Shown: positions 22,255 through 31,448 of the stretch, in pieces | Layout: every line of letters starts with the position of its first letter | How positions within the stretch are numbered: the first letter of the stretch is position 1 | Assembly (NCBI RefSeq): GCF_026241155.1 | Contig: NZ_JAPFGP010000014.1 | Span: 115,294 to 179,293 of the forward strand | Source of the DNA: Paucibacter sp. PLA-PC-4 | Lineage (GTDB): Bacteria > Pseudomonadota > Gammaproteobacteria > Burkholderiales > Burkholderiaceae_C | Reading direction: 5' to 3' | Length of the DNA stretch: 64,000 bases | Notes under the pieces: model-generated | The model's input: the letters and a program-made list of their open reading frames with translations, nothing else | The model's database searches: none | Told to the model about the DNA's origin: nothing | Translations under genes and position numbers: made by a program

Positions 22255-22445
22255 GAAGGATCGCATCGCAGCATGTGCTGCCGACAGTCGCTGGTGGGCT
22301 CGCCCATGTTGCTGGGTGACGAGTAGTCGGTGGGGCTGGCGAAGAGCCCTGGCTGCCCAGCCAATTGATTCCTGTCTGTCAATCACCCCCAGGGCCGATC
22401 CTTCATTTGCTTACGAATTGCTACGATCCGTGTCATGTGGCCTCT
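22255..22445. other. intergenic stretch before the riboswitch
   Basis: About 190 bp with no coding signal I can support. It should contain the promoter for the riboswitch transcript, but I cannot place one with confidence. Confidence 0.5.
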
Positions 22446-22551
22446 GGTCACTAAAGGCAAAACCGGTGTGAGCCGGTGACGCAAAGCCTCCGGTCTCGTG
22501 CCTGCCCAGTGGGTGGTGCGACAAGATAGCGGGGTTGCCGTCCGAGTGATC
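22446..22551 (+). ncRNA. cyclic di-GMP-I (GEMM) riboswitch aptamer
   Basis: The conserved core is almost complete: AAAGGCAAAACC, then a CCGG/CCGG hairpin, then GGTGACGCAAAGCCTCCGG, and 3' AGCGGGGTTGCCG. The closing P1 helix is visible as GGTCACT (22446-22452) with AGTGATC (22545-22551). This is the class I c-di-GMP aptamer architecture known from Vibrio Vc2. An 8-bp inverted pair follows at once, GGTCGTCA (22552-22559) and TGACGACC (22582-22589), a candidate expression platform without a T-run. The gene downstream is only an internal adhesin fragment, so the switch may now be stranded. Confidence 0.88.
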
Positions 22552-22580
22552 GGTCGTCAAACGCTGCGTGCACTGCCCTT

Positions 22581-23016
22581 GTGACGACCCAGCAAACTGT
22601 GCTGGACCGCGTCGCTAGTCTGAGCGCCGGTGGCGTGATGGTGATGCTGGCCGGGCGAGATGTTGCGCTGCAGGCGACGCAGATCACGCTGGGCGGCGCG
22701 GGCGGCAAGGACGCCGGTGCGCAGGGCGGCGTGTTGATCCAGGCCGGGCGAGACCTGACCCTCAGCACGGTGCAGACCGCCAGCGCGAGCGAGCAGAACT
22801 GGAATGCGAACAACCACAAGAAGGAGAGCCGCACGCCGGCAGGACGTCGGCGGCGAGATCCTGGCCGAAGGGGTCATTGTCCTGAAAGCCGGACAGGACC
22901 TGAAGGCCACGGCCGCCACCAACAGCGGCGAAGCCGGCGGCATCACGCTGGCGGCGGGCCGCGATGTGCAACTGCTGGCCGGCGAGGCCAACGGGGTCTT
23001 CTCAAGAAGGGCTTGA
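22581..23016 (+). pseudogene. filamentous haemagglutinin (FhaB-type) adhesin, internal fragment
   Basis: Haemagglutinin-repeat text is clear in two frames: SAGGVMVMLAGRDVALQATQ and GGVLIQAGRDLTLSTVQTA first, then after a frameshift near 22840 GGEILAEGVIVLKAGQDLKA and GEAGGITLAAGRDVQLLAGE, ending at a stop at 23016. No signal peptide, TPS secretion domain or C-terminus is present. The first frame stays open for another kilobase antisense to the PEP-CTERM gene; that part is not coding. The fragment begins right at the riboswitch. Confidence 0.8.
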
Positions 23017-23048
23017 GTTGGGGCGATACCGCTTCGGGTCAACGTAAC

Positions 23049-23828
23049 TCAAGCGCGCGAGCGGCGCAGAGCCAGCAAGCCCAGGCCCATTGCCAGCATG
23101 GCCCAGGTCGTCGGTTCAGGCACCGGCGTCGTGAAGTTGGCAATGGATGCGACCTGCTCCGTGCTCAGGCCATCCAGGCGCGGAGCACTCAGCAGCGCTG
23201 CGCCGGTGGATTGGGCGAGCCACAGGTCGGACACGGTCGGGCCGTTCACATCGCTGGCGAGGAAGGCGAAGTTGAGCAAGCTCAGACTCTCCCCAGGCTT
23301 CACTGTGACGGAGAAACTCACGTTGTAGCGGTCGGGTGTGATCGTTGCCTGGCCCAAGCCGTTGTTGCCGGAGACCAGCGCCAGCACTGGATCGCTGCCA
23401 CAACTGCCGCTGCCGTCGTCCTCGCAACTGACAAGCAGGCCGGGCTCGGCGGCGCTCACCAACTCGTCGCCATCCGAGCCCAGGTTGCCGAAGAAGTTGA
23501 GCGTAGTCGTGATGCTGCTCGCACCGTGGTTGGTGAAGGTGTCGAAAAAGCGGAAGACGTTCCCGCTGAGCAGCTCGACCTGGCGCGTCTGGCTCAGGGC
23601 GCCGACACCGCTGTTGTAGAAGCCAAAGGCGTCAAAGGCGCCATTGCCGCCATCAACCACCTGGCCCAGCGCCTGGTTGTAGAGGGGGGTCGTGCCGCCA
23701 GCGCCGAGGTAGCTCTGGCCATAGCCGTTGCCGTTGAAGACGTGGGCCGAGGCCTCGAACTGTTCGGCCGCACCGGCCGGAGCGAGGGCGGTGGCGAGCG
23801 CCACAGCCATAAGAAGGCGTTGAAACAT
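23049..23828 (-). CDS. PEP-CTERM sorting-domain protein, 259 aa
   Basis: A signal peptide (MFQRLLMAVALATALAPAGA) starts the protein and VPEPTTWAMLAMGLGLLAL plus a RRSRA tail ends it: the PEP-CTERM tripartite signal processed by exosortase. The body is rich in Gly, Asn and Ser and looks like an exported beta-rich protein of unknown function. The ATG at 23828 has a GGAG-type site upstream and fits the signal peptide. It lies 47 bp downstream of the exported phosphoesterase and may share its transcript. No exosortase gene is in the window. Confidence 0.9.
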   Translation of the reverse strand: MFQRLLMAVALATALAPAGAAEQFEASAHVFNGNGYGQSYLGAGGTTPLYNQALGQVVDGGNGAFDAFGFYNSGVGALSQTRQVELLSGNVFRFFDTFTNHGASSITTTLNFFGNLGSDGDELVSAAEPGLLVSCEDDGSGSCGSDPVLALVSGNNGLGQATITPDRYNVSFSVTVKPGESLSLLNFAFLASDVNGPTVSDLWLAQSTGAALLSAPRLDGLSTEQVASIANFTTPVPEPTTWAMLAMGLGLLALRRSRA

Positions 23829-23875
23829 GGGAAAGTACTCCAAGGAATAGGTGGCCGCAGTGGCGGCTGGCAGCA

Positions 23876-25939
23876 TCAGTTACGGCGCGCGGTGAGCCAC
23901 TGTTCGGGCGGGATGGGCTTGCCGACCAGACGCATCTCGCCGATCCAGCCGTAAAAGCCGTCGTCGAGGACTCCGTCCCACCAGCCTGCACCGATGATCC
24001 AAGGCAGGGGTGAGTTCTGCGAGCGCGTGCCTGTTGCTGCGTTGCTCACATTGCGCAGAACCGGCGCGCCTTCGACGTACAGCGTCGTGGTGGCCGTCGC
24101 CGGATCGTTGACGATGGCAACGTGGTACCAGGTGTTGCGGATCAGCTCTCCCGACCAGTTGGTCTGGGCGTAGCGTGAGTTGGATGCCGGCACCACCTCC
24201 CACTGCACTTCGCGCAGGCTGGAGATCGCGAACAGCACGCTCGAGGCCTCCGGGTCGCCGCCCTGGTAGCCGCCGGGCACCGCGCCTCGATTGCCTTGGC
24301 GGCCCAGCAGATTGCCCCAGCGATGCTTGCTCGCGTCCCAGTCGGCGGGGATCTTGACGAATGCTTCGATCGTGTAGCCGGTCCAGAAGCTGCGGCCGTT
24401 GACGGGGGCGCCCATCGCGGTCAGGAAGGCGCTGAGGCGGCCCACCGTCTTGTCGCTGTTGAGAAAGCGCACGCTGCCCGGTGCCGACGACAAGCGGTGT
24501 TTGTCGGTCGACCAGGTCACGTCGCCCACCATGGCGGGCCCGATCAGGCCCGCGCGCCGCATGTCGTGACCCGCGAAAACATCGGGCAGTGTGTCGCCAA
24601 CCTTGACGATCTGGCCCTCCGAGATGGTGGTCGGCGCGCGCCAGTGCGCGTAGGTGTCGGCCACATAGGGGAAGTCGTTCGAGTCGACCGGCGGGCGGCT
24701 GAGCTTTGGCGGCGGCTCGACATAGTTGGCCAGGAGCTCGGTGCGCACGCGCGGCAAGATGGCCGCACCGTTGCTGGACATCGTCGGGCGCCAGCGCAGG
24801 AAGCCTGCAAAGCGCTTCTTAAAGTTGATTGGGATCGTGAAGCGATGGTTGGCCTGTGTCAGCTCCGCGAAGTCGAACTGGTTGAGCGTATGCTTGGGCT
24901 TGCTGACCACCCAGGGCGAGAACGACATCACATCGATCTTGTTGTTGCTGAAGTCCAGCTCATAGAGCCGCATCATGGCGTTGCCACCCTGATAGTCCAT
25001 CTGGTAGTCGACCACCATCTGGTGCACCTCGTTGCCAAAGGCATTGAACTTGCGCAGATGGGCGGCGCCATGGTGGTGACCGTTCAAGGTCATGAAGATC
25101 TGGTCGTTGTCGTTGATCAGCCTGGCCCACAGCATCTTGCCGTAGGCCGTTTCCAGCGGGCTGATGCCGTCGCTGTCGATGTTCAGCAGTTGGTGGTTCG
25201 ACAGGATCACCGGCAGTGTCGGGTTGCGCGCGATGACGCTGCGTGCCCAGGCGATGCCGGCATCGGAGATGCGCCATGACAGCGACAGCACCATGAATTT
25301 GATGCCGTGGGATTCGAAGACGTGGTATTCGTGGAAACCGGAGCTGTCACGCTCGCGGAAGGTTGCCTGTCGGGCCGCCCGGCTGCGCGGGAACCACTGC
25401 AGATAGGGCTCGGCCGCCAACTGGCGCTGGGCGTCCGTGCCAAAGCCCTGGTCGGAGGGCTGGTGGTAGTCGTAGTCGTTGATGACGTCGTGATTGCCAG
25501 CCAGGATCGAATAGGGCACGCCGGCGCCCTCCAACTGCTGCATCGCGGCATCGGCCACGCGCCACTGGTTGGGCTTGCCCTGCTGGTCGACCACATCGCC
25601 CAGATGGATGACGAAGGGGATGTTGTAGCTGCGGGCGTTGCTGGCGATCCAGCCGGTCTGTGCCGCATAGGGCGTCGAGCCGTAGCGGCTTTGGAACTGC
25701 TGGCCCTCGTCGGTGGTGGCATAGCGGGCGTAGAACTGTGTATCGGGCAGCACCGCAAGGGCAAAGCTGGTGACGGCGCTGCCCGCGGCCTCGGCCGGCT
25801 CCGCGCCGCCCAACAGGCTGCCGCCCATCGCGTATGCCGAAAGCCCGGCTGCGCCGCGCAGCAATTGGCGACGGTCAGGGGTAGGCGCGTCTTCGCCGCT
25901 CAAATTGTGGTCGGCGTTGCCGGTGTAGTCGCTGTTCAT
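23876..25939 (-). CDS. Tat-exported calcineurin-like phosphoesterase with C-terminal LamG-type domain, 687 aa
   Basis: A twin-arginine signal (DRRQLLRGAAGLSAYAMGG, about residues 25-45) is followed by a metallophosphoesterase domain with LPDTQFYARY, HLGDVVDQQG, LAGNHDVIN, LSNHQLL and LNGHHHGAAH as metal ligands. The C-terminal 170 residues form a concanavalin/LamG-like fold (YTIEAFVKIPADWD, TWYHVAIVND, GWIGEMRLVGKPI). It probably acts outside the cytoplasm on a phosphoester substrate or nucleotide; the substrate is not known. The ATG at 25939 was chosen as nearest to the Tat signal; an earlier in-frame Met adds 14 residues. Confidence 0.88.
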   Translation of the reverse strand: MNSDYTGNADHNLSGEDAPTPDRRQLLRGAAGLSAYAMGGSLLGGAEPAEAAGSAVTSFALAVLPDTQFYARYATTDEGQQFQSRYGSTPYAAQTGWIASNARSYNIPFVIHLGDVVDQQGKPNQWRVADAAMQQLEGAGVPYSILAGNHDVINDYDYHQPSDQGFGTDAQRQLAAEPYLQWFPRSRAARQATFRERDSSGFHEYHVFESHGIKFMVLSLSWRISDAGIAWARSVIARNPTLPVILSNHQLLNIDSDGISPLETAYGKMLWARLINDNDQIFMTLNGHHHGAAHLRKFNAFGNEVHQMVVDYQMDYQGGNAMMRLYELDFSNNKIDVMSFSPWVVSKPKHTLNQFDFAELTQANHRFTIPINFKKRFAGFLRWRPTMSSNGAAILPRVRTELLANYVEPPPKLSRPPVDSNDFPYVADTYAHWRAPTTISEGQIVKVGDTLPDVFAGHDMRRAGLIGPAMVGDVTWSTDKHRLSSAPGSVRFLNSDKTVGRLSAFLTAMGAPVNGRSFWTGYTIEAFVKIPADWDASKHRWGNLLGRQGNRGAVPGGYQGGDPEASSVLFAISSLREVQWEVVPASNSRYAQTNWSGELIRNTWYHVAIVNDPATATTTLYVEGAPVLRNVSNAATGTRSQNSPLPWIIGAGWWDGVLDDGFYGWIGEMRLVGKPIPPEQWLTARRN

Positions 25940-26241
25940 GCGGGGGCCTAGGGGAGTCAGTGCTGCGTCCAGTGTCCCCACGGGCTGCGACCCGCCAATG
26001 ACGCCTGCATTAGCCCGTTTGCGCTGTCGCTGTGCGGTGGCCGTGCAAGGCGCACCGAAGCGAGGCGTGGCGGGAGGGCGGTTGACCGCGCAGACATTGG
26101 ACCCACAAGCGTTGATCGAACAAACTGTTACGCGGTCGCTTGAGCTGCGCCGATGTGCTTCATCACGGTGTCACCTGATCCGACCACACTGACGCCTAGC
26201 GAAGCAGCTTTTTGCAAACTTCTCATTGACCCGAGATTCCG

Positions 26242-26523
26242 ATGACCTCGCCCAACGAAACGCACCCGAAGCATCTATGGTCCACGCTGGCATCGACCTT
26301 GGAGCTAGCGGGTTTCGAACCCAGCGATTTCGAGATGTCGGAGGGACGACCGGATGAACTCCGTCATGTCGGTCTACCCGACCGGCTGCTGACAGTGCGT
26401 CGTCGCTCCACCGGCCATCGTCAGCTTTATGCCGTGGCACCGGGCTGCCCCTGGCTGTTCACTGCGTTTGCCGATCTGACTGCCGGACGTTTTGGGCGGC
26501 CGTCCCGTAAGGCCTTGAGCTGA
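26242..26523 (+). CDS. hypothetical protein, 93 aa
   Basis: Open frame with an ATG and balanced composition, starting MTSPNETHPKHLW. I do not recognise a domain, signal peptide or membrane segment. There is no convincing ribosome binding site. It lies alone between the phosphoesterase gene and a decayed spondin-like gene. It may be a real small gene or a leftover frame in accessory DNA. Confidence 0.4.
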   Translation: MTSPNETHPKHLWSTLASTLELAGFEPSDFEMSEGRPDELRHVGLPDRLLTVRRRSTGHRQLYAVAPGCPWLFTAFADLTAGRFGRPSRKALS

Positions 26524-26814
26524 ATCGACGCGGCGGTCTCGCTGCGTCAGCCAGTGGACTCGCCTCCAACAAGCGGGGACGACTCGAAGGGGCCAGTCAT
26601 TGACGCATCCCACGAGTGCAAAGGGCAGGAAGCGCAGAGTGTGTTCAAGAATACGCATCTTCCGAAGCCCCGCTTTCCCGGAATGGAGCCCGGGGCCGAG
26701 GTTTTCGCAGCGGTGACCTTCATTGAGGCATTCATGCCCCAGGTTTCCTAGCATGGCTTGTGCGAGTTCGGCGCCCCGAGCTTGCTTCAACCACCGTCTT
26801 GCCAGGCGCATCCT
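26524..26814. other. non-coding stretch
   Basis: About 290 bp in which I see no supported gene, repeat or RNA. Several open frames exist on both strands but none resembles a protein family. Confidence 0.5.
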
Positions 26815-27180
26815 ATGACCGCACACATCATCCGGCGCTCGCGCACCGGCGCTGCCATCGCCGCCATGCTCTCGGTGTAGACCTCGGCGCAGGCCGCCAT
26901 CTTCGATGTGATGGTCACGGTCCGCAATCTTGCACCCGTCAACAGCGTCAGCTTCGCCCCTTTCACGTCGGCTTCAATCACGGCGGCTTTGACACGTGGC
27001 GCCTTGGCGGCGTGGCCACTGCCCCGAACTCCACGGTGGCCGAGGCGGCGCTGGCCGCGCCTGGCACTCGGCATTCGCGGCCGCCGATACGTGCGCAACG
27101 CGCGCCACGCGAGGCACCATCGGCGGCTTGTTGCTGCCAGGTGTCATGACCGCCGCTGGCTGAGGTCGATGGCGGGCTGA
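26815..27180 (+). pseudogene. spondin-domain exported protein, decayed
   Basis: Pieces of a spondin_N-type exported protein are readable in three frames. A start with a signal-like stretch (ATG at 26815, GAAIAAMLSV) is stopped by TAG; then come IFDVMVTVRNLAPVNSVSFA, after a frameshift HVGFNHGGFDTWRLGG and APNSTVAEAA, and after another shift TRGTIGGLLLPGVMT. The order of motifs matches small exported bacterial spondin-domain proteins. One stop plus at least two frameshifts make it non-functional. Confidence 0.65.
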
Positions 27181-27860
27181 TGTCCCAGGTCCTTTTCGGG
27201 CGTTCGTCAGAGCGCAACTGATGTCATCGCGGGACTGCAGGCCTAGGGCATAGGCCGGTACTGCGTTGTTATCGTGGGTTGCCACACCGCACGTCACACA
27301 GCGTCTACCAACCTATGAACCGGAATGTAGGAAGCAGTCCCGATCTCGCCCAGCCTTTGGTCGCATCGCGACGCACCGGAACACTACCGCCCGGCGCGGT
27401 GCCTCCATTGCGGATAGGCCCCTGTGTGGCGACACAGCTGCTACTCCCGCAAGGCTGACCCCCTCAACCCTGCGCAGGTGTTGCGCCTGCTGTGTGGGTC
27501 CTGCCCGCAGAGCTGCTCGCCGCTGCCGGCGCTCACCTCGCCCAGGCGCTGGTACGACTGGGCGGTTCGGCAGGCGGATGCTCCTCGGGGAGTCCCTTCA
27601 CGGCTGCGCCAGGTGCGCCGCAGTGGGGCGACGCACCGCGCGGCGGTGGCGGGACTGGCTGCACGAACGAGACGCTCGGTTCTGCTTCGCGCTTCGCAGT
27701 CGCTCGCAGGAGCTGGGTTGCGTGGCTGACTTCGGCCAGACGGGCAGGGCGAGGCGACGCTGAACAGCAGGCGGGGCGCTTCGAAGGGGCGCGTCCGGTC
27801 TATGCAGGCTCGATGAAGCTTCGGTGCCAGGAGCGAGGCGAGCGCTTAGATACGTTTATT
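27181..27860. other. long non-coding or degraded stretch
   Basis: About 680 bp of GC-rich sequence with overlapping open frames on the plus strand (e.g. 27266-27763, 27492-27869) whose translations are Ala/Gly/Arg-rich and match no family I know. I regard it as degraded sequence. The iron-regulated promoter region of the TonB receptor begins at its right end. Confidence 0.5.
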
Positions 27861-27861
27861 T

Positions 27862-27880
27862 GCAAATGAGAATGATTGCG
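27862..27880 (+). promoter_or_regulatory. Fur box upstream of the TonB receptor operon
   Basis: The 19-mer GCAAATGAGAATGATTGCG agrees with the Fur consensus GATAATGATAATCATTATC at 12 of 19 positions and has the 'AATGAGAAT-ATT' look common in beta/gammaproteobacterial siderophore receptor promoters. A TATACT (-10-like) lies 10 bp downstream. The receptor start is about 270 bp further on. Confidence 0.7.
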
Positions 27881-28150
27881 GTTACTATTTATACTCCGAA
27901 TCCATTCAATTTGCCGTGCTGTTGGCGGTACTCGACCTGATTAAACGTATGGTCCCGATGTTCTGAGGCTGAACGCCAATCCTCCTTGCCGCGCTTGTTC
28001 GCACGCCTGCTGAGCGTGTGTGCGACTCCGCCGCCACCCCCTCCAACCCACGTCCGCCGTCGGCCCTGTAACGGCTCGCGGTGTCGTGCTTCCTGCGCTC
28101 AGTTTCCCATGTCCTTGCTCCTGCCTGACGACGATTCAGTCCCCCTTCCC

Positions 28151-30283
28151 ATGCACCCCAAGGTCTCGCTGCTGCGCCTGCTGCCAGCGGCCTGTCTGTT
28201 GGGTCTGCCCGGCGCGGGGGCCTGGGCCCAGCAGGGGGCGTCGGCCGACGCCGCAACGCAGGGCCAACCCGCGGCGCCCGTTCAGGTGGAGGCGGTGGTG
28301 ATCTACGGCAGCGTGCAGCGCGACACCGGTTTCTCGCCGACCCAGGGGCTGAGCGCCGGCAAGGCCCCGATGCGGCTGCTGGAGACGCCACGCTCGTTGA
28401 GCATCGTCACGCGCGAAGTGATGGACTCGCGCCAGATCACCAGCCTGCAGCAGGCCCTGCAGACGGTGCCGGGCGTCAGCCCGGTGAACTTCGGCCGCCG
28501 CGGCTTCGATGACATCAATATCCGCGGCTTCCGCTCCACCGAATCCATCCTGGTCGACGGGCTTGTGCAAAGCCCGGGCATGTGGACCAAGCTCACGAGC
28601 TATGCCTACGAGCGCTTTGAGGTACTCAAGGGTGCCTCGTCCATCCTCTATGGCCAGGTGCAGCCCGGCGGCCTGGTCAACGCGATCAGCAAGCGCCCCG
28701 AGAGGGTCCGCCGTCTCGACACGGGCCTGGAAGTCGGCAGCTTCGGCCAGCGCACGCTGTCGGCCGACATCAACCAGCCACTGTCTGCCAATGGCCGCAC
28801 GGCGCTGCGGTTGACGGCCCAGGCCAGCAATGGCGACGACCCGACGGACTTCGTCTATCGCAAGGACCGCTGGCTGTCTCCCTCGCTGTCGATTGACTTC
28901 GGGCGCGACACCGATTTCGTGCTTTTCAGCAGCTACAGCAAGAGCCAGTGGCTGCGCCAGCAAGGCGTGTCGCCGTACGGTACCTTGCTGCCTAACGTCA
29001 ATGGCAGGGTGCCGCTCACGCGCTTTACCGGCGATCCATCGTTCGGCGGTTACGACGTTGAGCAAAAGACCCTGGGCTACAGCCTCGAACATCGCTTCAG
29101 CCCGCAATTGACGTTGCGCCAGGGCCTTCGCTATGAAGAGGAGTCAGGCACCGGCAACTTCGTCGCAAACGGCGTGTTGCAGCCGAACCATCGGCTGCAG
29201 AACCGCACGGCCAACCGCCAGTACATGGACTATGACATCCTCGTCAGCGACACCTCGCTGCTGGCGCAACTGCAGACCGGGCCGGTGCGGCATCAACTGG
29301 TGGTCGGCATCGATGCCCGCAAGGGCCACAGCCTGCTGGGTGCGCGGGCCTGCCGCATCGCGCCGCTGGATCTGTTCAACCCGGTCTATGGCGTGGCGGC
29401 TACTTGTCCGGATAAACTGACCTCGGATGCCCCCTCGACGCTCAGCGTTGCCGGACTGTATCTGCAGGATCAACTGAAGTTCGGCGACGGCTGGACCGCG
29501 CTGCTGGGCCTGCGCCACGACCGCTCAAAGGAGCGCACCGAGGACCGCATCCGCAGCACGCGCCTGGACCAAAACAGCGAGGCTACCGTGGGCAGCGCGG
29601 GGCTGGTCAAGGAGTTCGCACCGGGTTGGTCGGCCTACGCCAGCTGGGCCGAGTCCTTTCTGCCGGTCAGCGGGCTGACCTTCGGCGGTCGCCCCTTCGA
29701 CCCCGAGACCGGCGAGCAATGGGAGCTGGGCCTCAAGCACGAGGCGCTGGACGGGCGTATCACGTCCTCGTTGGCGCTATTTGAGCTGACCCGCCAGAAC
29801 GTCACGACGGCCGATCAGATCAACACCGGCTTCAGCGTGCAGACCGGCGAGCAGCGCTCGCGCGGGCTGGAGCTGGAGCTCGGCGCGAGGTTCAAGAACG
29901 GCCTGAACCTGACGGCCGGCTACGCCTACACTGACGCCAAGGTCACGCGCGACAACAACGGCGCTATCGTCGGCCTGCCGATCAATTTGCAGCCGCGCCA
30001 CACTGCCTCGCTGTGGGCGCTCTACAAGCTGCCCGCCGTGCCGGCGCTGACGTTGGGCTTAGGTGGGCGCGCCGTCAGCGAACAGCGCGGGAGCCTGCCG
30101 TTCACGCTGCCCGGCTACGCCGTGCTCGACGCCAGCCTGAGCTACGGCGCCCCGACTTGGCGCCTCACTGCAGGCGTCAAGAACCTACTGGACCGCACCT
30201 ACTACGACGGCGCCATCAATGCCAACGTGGTGTCGCCGGCGATGCCGCGCAACTGGTCGCTGGGCCTGCAGCTGATGTACTGA
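28151..30283 (+). CDS. TonB-dependent siderophore receptor, 710 aa
   Basis: Outer-membrane receptor for a ferric siderophore. It has a signal peptide (LLPAACLLGLPGAGAWAQ), then a plug domain (LLETPRSLSIVTREVMDSRQ, NIRGFRSTESILVDG, YERFEVLKGASSILYGQ and GGLVNAISKRP), and a 22-strand beta barrel ending in the aromatic NWSLGLQLMY. The plug sequence is of the FhuA/FoxA hydroxamate type, but the substrate is unknown. No N-terminal signalling domain is present, so FecIR-type surface signalling is not expected. The start at 28151 fits the signal peptide; an in-frame ATG at 28109 and a longer open frame are alternatives. First gene of an operon with the PepSY protein, behind a Fur box. Confidence 0.9.
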   Translation: MHPKVSLLRLLPAACLLGLPGAGAWAQQGASADAATQGQPAAPVQVEAVVIYGSVQRDTGFSPTQGLSAGKAPMRLLETPRSLSIVTREVMDSRQITSLQQALQTVPGVSPVNFGRRGFDDINIRGFRSTESILVDGLVQSPGMWTKLTSYAYERFEVLKGASSILYGQVQPGGLVNAISKRPERVRRLDTGLEVGSFGQRTLSADINQPLSANGRTALRLTAQASNGDDPTDFVYRKDRWLSPSLSIDFGRDTDFVLFSSYSKSQWLRQQGVSPYGTLLPNVNGRVPLTRFTGDPSFGGYDVEQKTLGYSLEHRFSPQLTLRQGLRYEEESGTGNFVANGVLQPNHRLQNRTANRQYMDYDILVSDTSLLAQLQTGPVRHQLVVGIDARKGHSLLGARACRIAPLDLFNPVYGVAATCPDKLTSDAPSTLSVAGLYLQDQLKFGDGWTALLGLRHDRSKERTEDRIRSTRLDQNSEATVGSAGLVKEFAPGWSAYASWAESFLPVSGLTFGGRPFDPETGEQWELGLKHEALDGRITSSLALFELTRQNVTTADQINTGFSVQTGEQRSRGLELELGARFKNGLNLTAGYAYTDAKVTRDNNGAIVGLPINLQPRHTASLWALYKLPAVPALTLGLGGRAVSEQRGSLPFTLPGYAVLDASLSYGAPTWRLTAGVKNLLDRTYYDGAINANVVSPAMPRNWSLGLQLMY

Positions 30284-30305
30284 TGCGCCTGCCGACGATC
30301 CAGCC

Positions 30306-31448
30306 ATGACCAGCCGTCGCACGCTCAATATGCTGTTCATCCTGCACTCCTGGGCCGGGGTGGTGACGGGGCTGTTGCTGTTCGCGGTCTGCTTCTCGGG
30401 CGCCGTGCTGGTGTTCAAGCACGAGATCGACTTTTGGGCCAACCCGGTGCTGAGGGCCGTGCCGCGCGCCAGTGAGCCGGTCAGCCTGGACACGGTGATG
30501 ACGACGCTGCAGCGCGCCTATCCGCAAGCCGCTGTCGAAACCCTCGCGCCGCCTGATGCGGTGAACCCGGCCTATATGGCTTTCTTGCGCCTTGACCCGG
30601 GCGATAACGCCAGCCGCACCAAGCTGGCGCTGCGGGCCGACACTGGCGCGCTGATCGGGCCGGTGGACAGCCAACTGGGCCAGTTCATCCGCAGCCTGCA
30701 TGTGTTTTTGTTCTTCGGGCCGCGCTGGATCGTCGGCTTTCTCGGTGTGGCTCTGCTGGTGCTGATCGGCACCGGCATCGTGATCCATCGCAAGATCATT
30801 GCCGAGCTGTTCACTCAGCGCTGGGACCGCAGCCTGCGCGTCGTGATGTCCGACCTGCACAAGTCCGCTGGCGTGTGGGGCCTGGCCTTTCATTTGCTGA
30901 TCGCCTTTACCGGGGCCTGGCTGGGCCTGGCCCCGGTGTTCGAGCGGGGCTTCGAATACATAGCCCAGGCTGGCGCACAGCGCCCGGCCAAGACCCCGAA
31001 ACCCAAACTGACCGGCCCCGCGCCGGCCATGGCCTCGCTGGCGCAGATGGCGCGGCAGGCGAGTAGCGCCGTTCCCGGCTTCGAGACCCGCTATGTCTCG
31101 CTGCAGCGCTGGGGACAGCCCGGCGCCAGTGCGCGTTTTACAGGCAATCTCTCGACTCATCTCTACAGCACTGCGCAGTTGCAGTTCGATGGCGCCAGCG
31201 GCCGGCTCACCCAGGCCCATGATCCCCGCCAGCAGGGTTTCTGGAGCCAGGTCAACGGCCTGATGGAGCCGCTGCACTTCGGTGACTTCGGCGGGCTTGG
31301 GCTGAAGTGGCTGTATTTCCTGCTCGGGCTTACGCCAGCCTTTCTGTCCCTGAGCGGCACGCTGATCTGGCTGGACGGACGGCGCCAGCGCCGGGTTACG
31401 CGCAGCGCCCGCAGCGCCGGCAAGGGCCAACCAGGACTGGCAGGATGA
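30306..31448 (+). CDS. PepSY-associated TM domain protein (iron-uptake associated), 380 aa
   Basis: Inner-membrane protein with four main helices and PepSY-like periplasmic segments. The first helix (LFILHSWAGVVTGLLLFAVC) has the HSWAG motif; FIRSLHVFLFFGPRWIVGFLG, MSDLHKSAGVWGLAFHLLIA and LYFLLGLTPAFLSLSG follow, with paired His residues suited to haem b or metal. Family members sit beside TonB siderophore receptors and are proposed ferric-siderophore reductases. It begins 22 bp after the receptor and overlaps the next gene by 4 bp. Confidence 0.88.
   Translation: MTSRRTLNMLFILHSWAGVVTGLLLFAVCFSGAVLVFKHEIDFWANPVLRAVPRASEPVSLDTVMTTLQRAYPQAAVETLAPPDAVNPAYMAFLRLDPGDNASRTKLALRADTGALIGPVDSQLGQFIRSLHVFLFFGPRWIVGFLGVALLVLIGTGIVIHRKIIAELFTQRWDRSLRVVMSDLHKSAGVWGLAFHLLIAFTGAWLGLAPVFERGFEYIAQAGAQRPAKTPKPKLTGPAPAMASLAQMARQASSAVPGFETRYVSLQRWGQPGASARFTGNLSTHLYSTAQLQFDGASGRLTQAHDPRQQGFWSQVNGLMEPLHFGDFGGLGLKWLYFLLGLTPAFLSLSGTLIWLDGRRQRRVTRSARSAGKGQPGLAG

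Noticed and set aside
22840..23954. Long plus-strand open frame continuing from the haemagglutinin fragment
   Set aside because: It is antisense to the PEP-CTERM gene and its translation has no family resemblance after the frameshift; the minus-strand gene has signal peptide, sorting tail and start site.
27266..27869. Overlapping plus-strand open frames of 100-165 codons
   Set aside because: Low-complexity Ala/Gly/Arg translations in three frames at once, no ribosome binding site and no recognisable domain.
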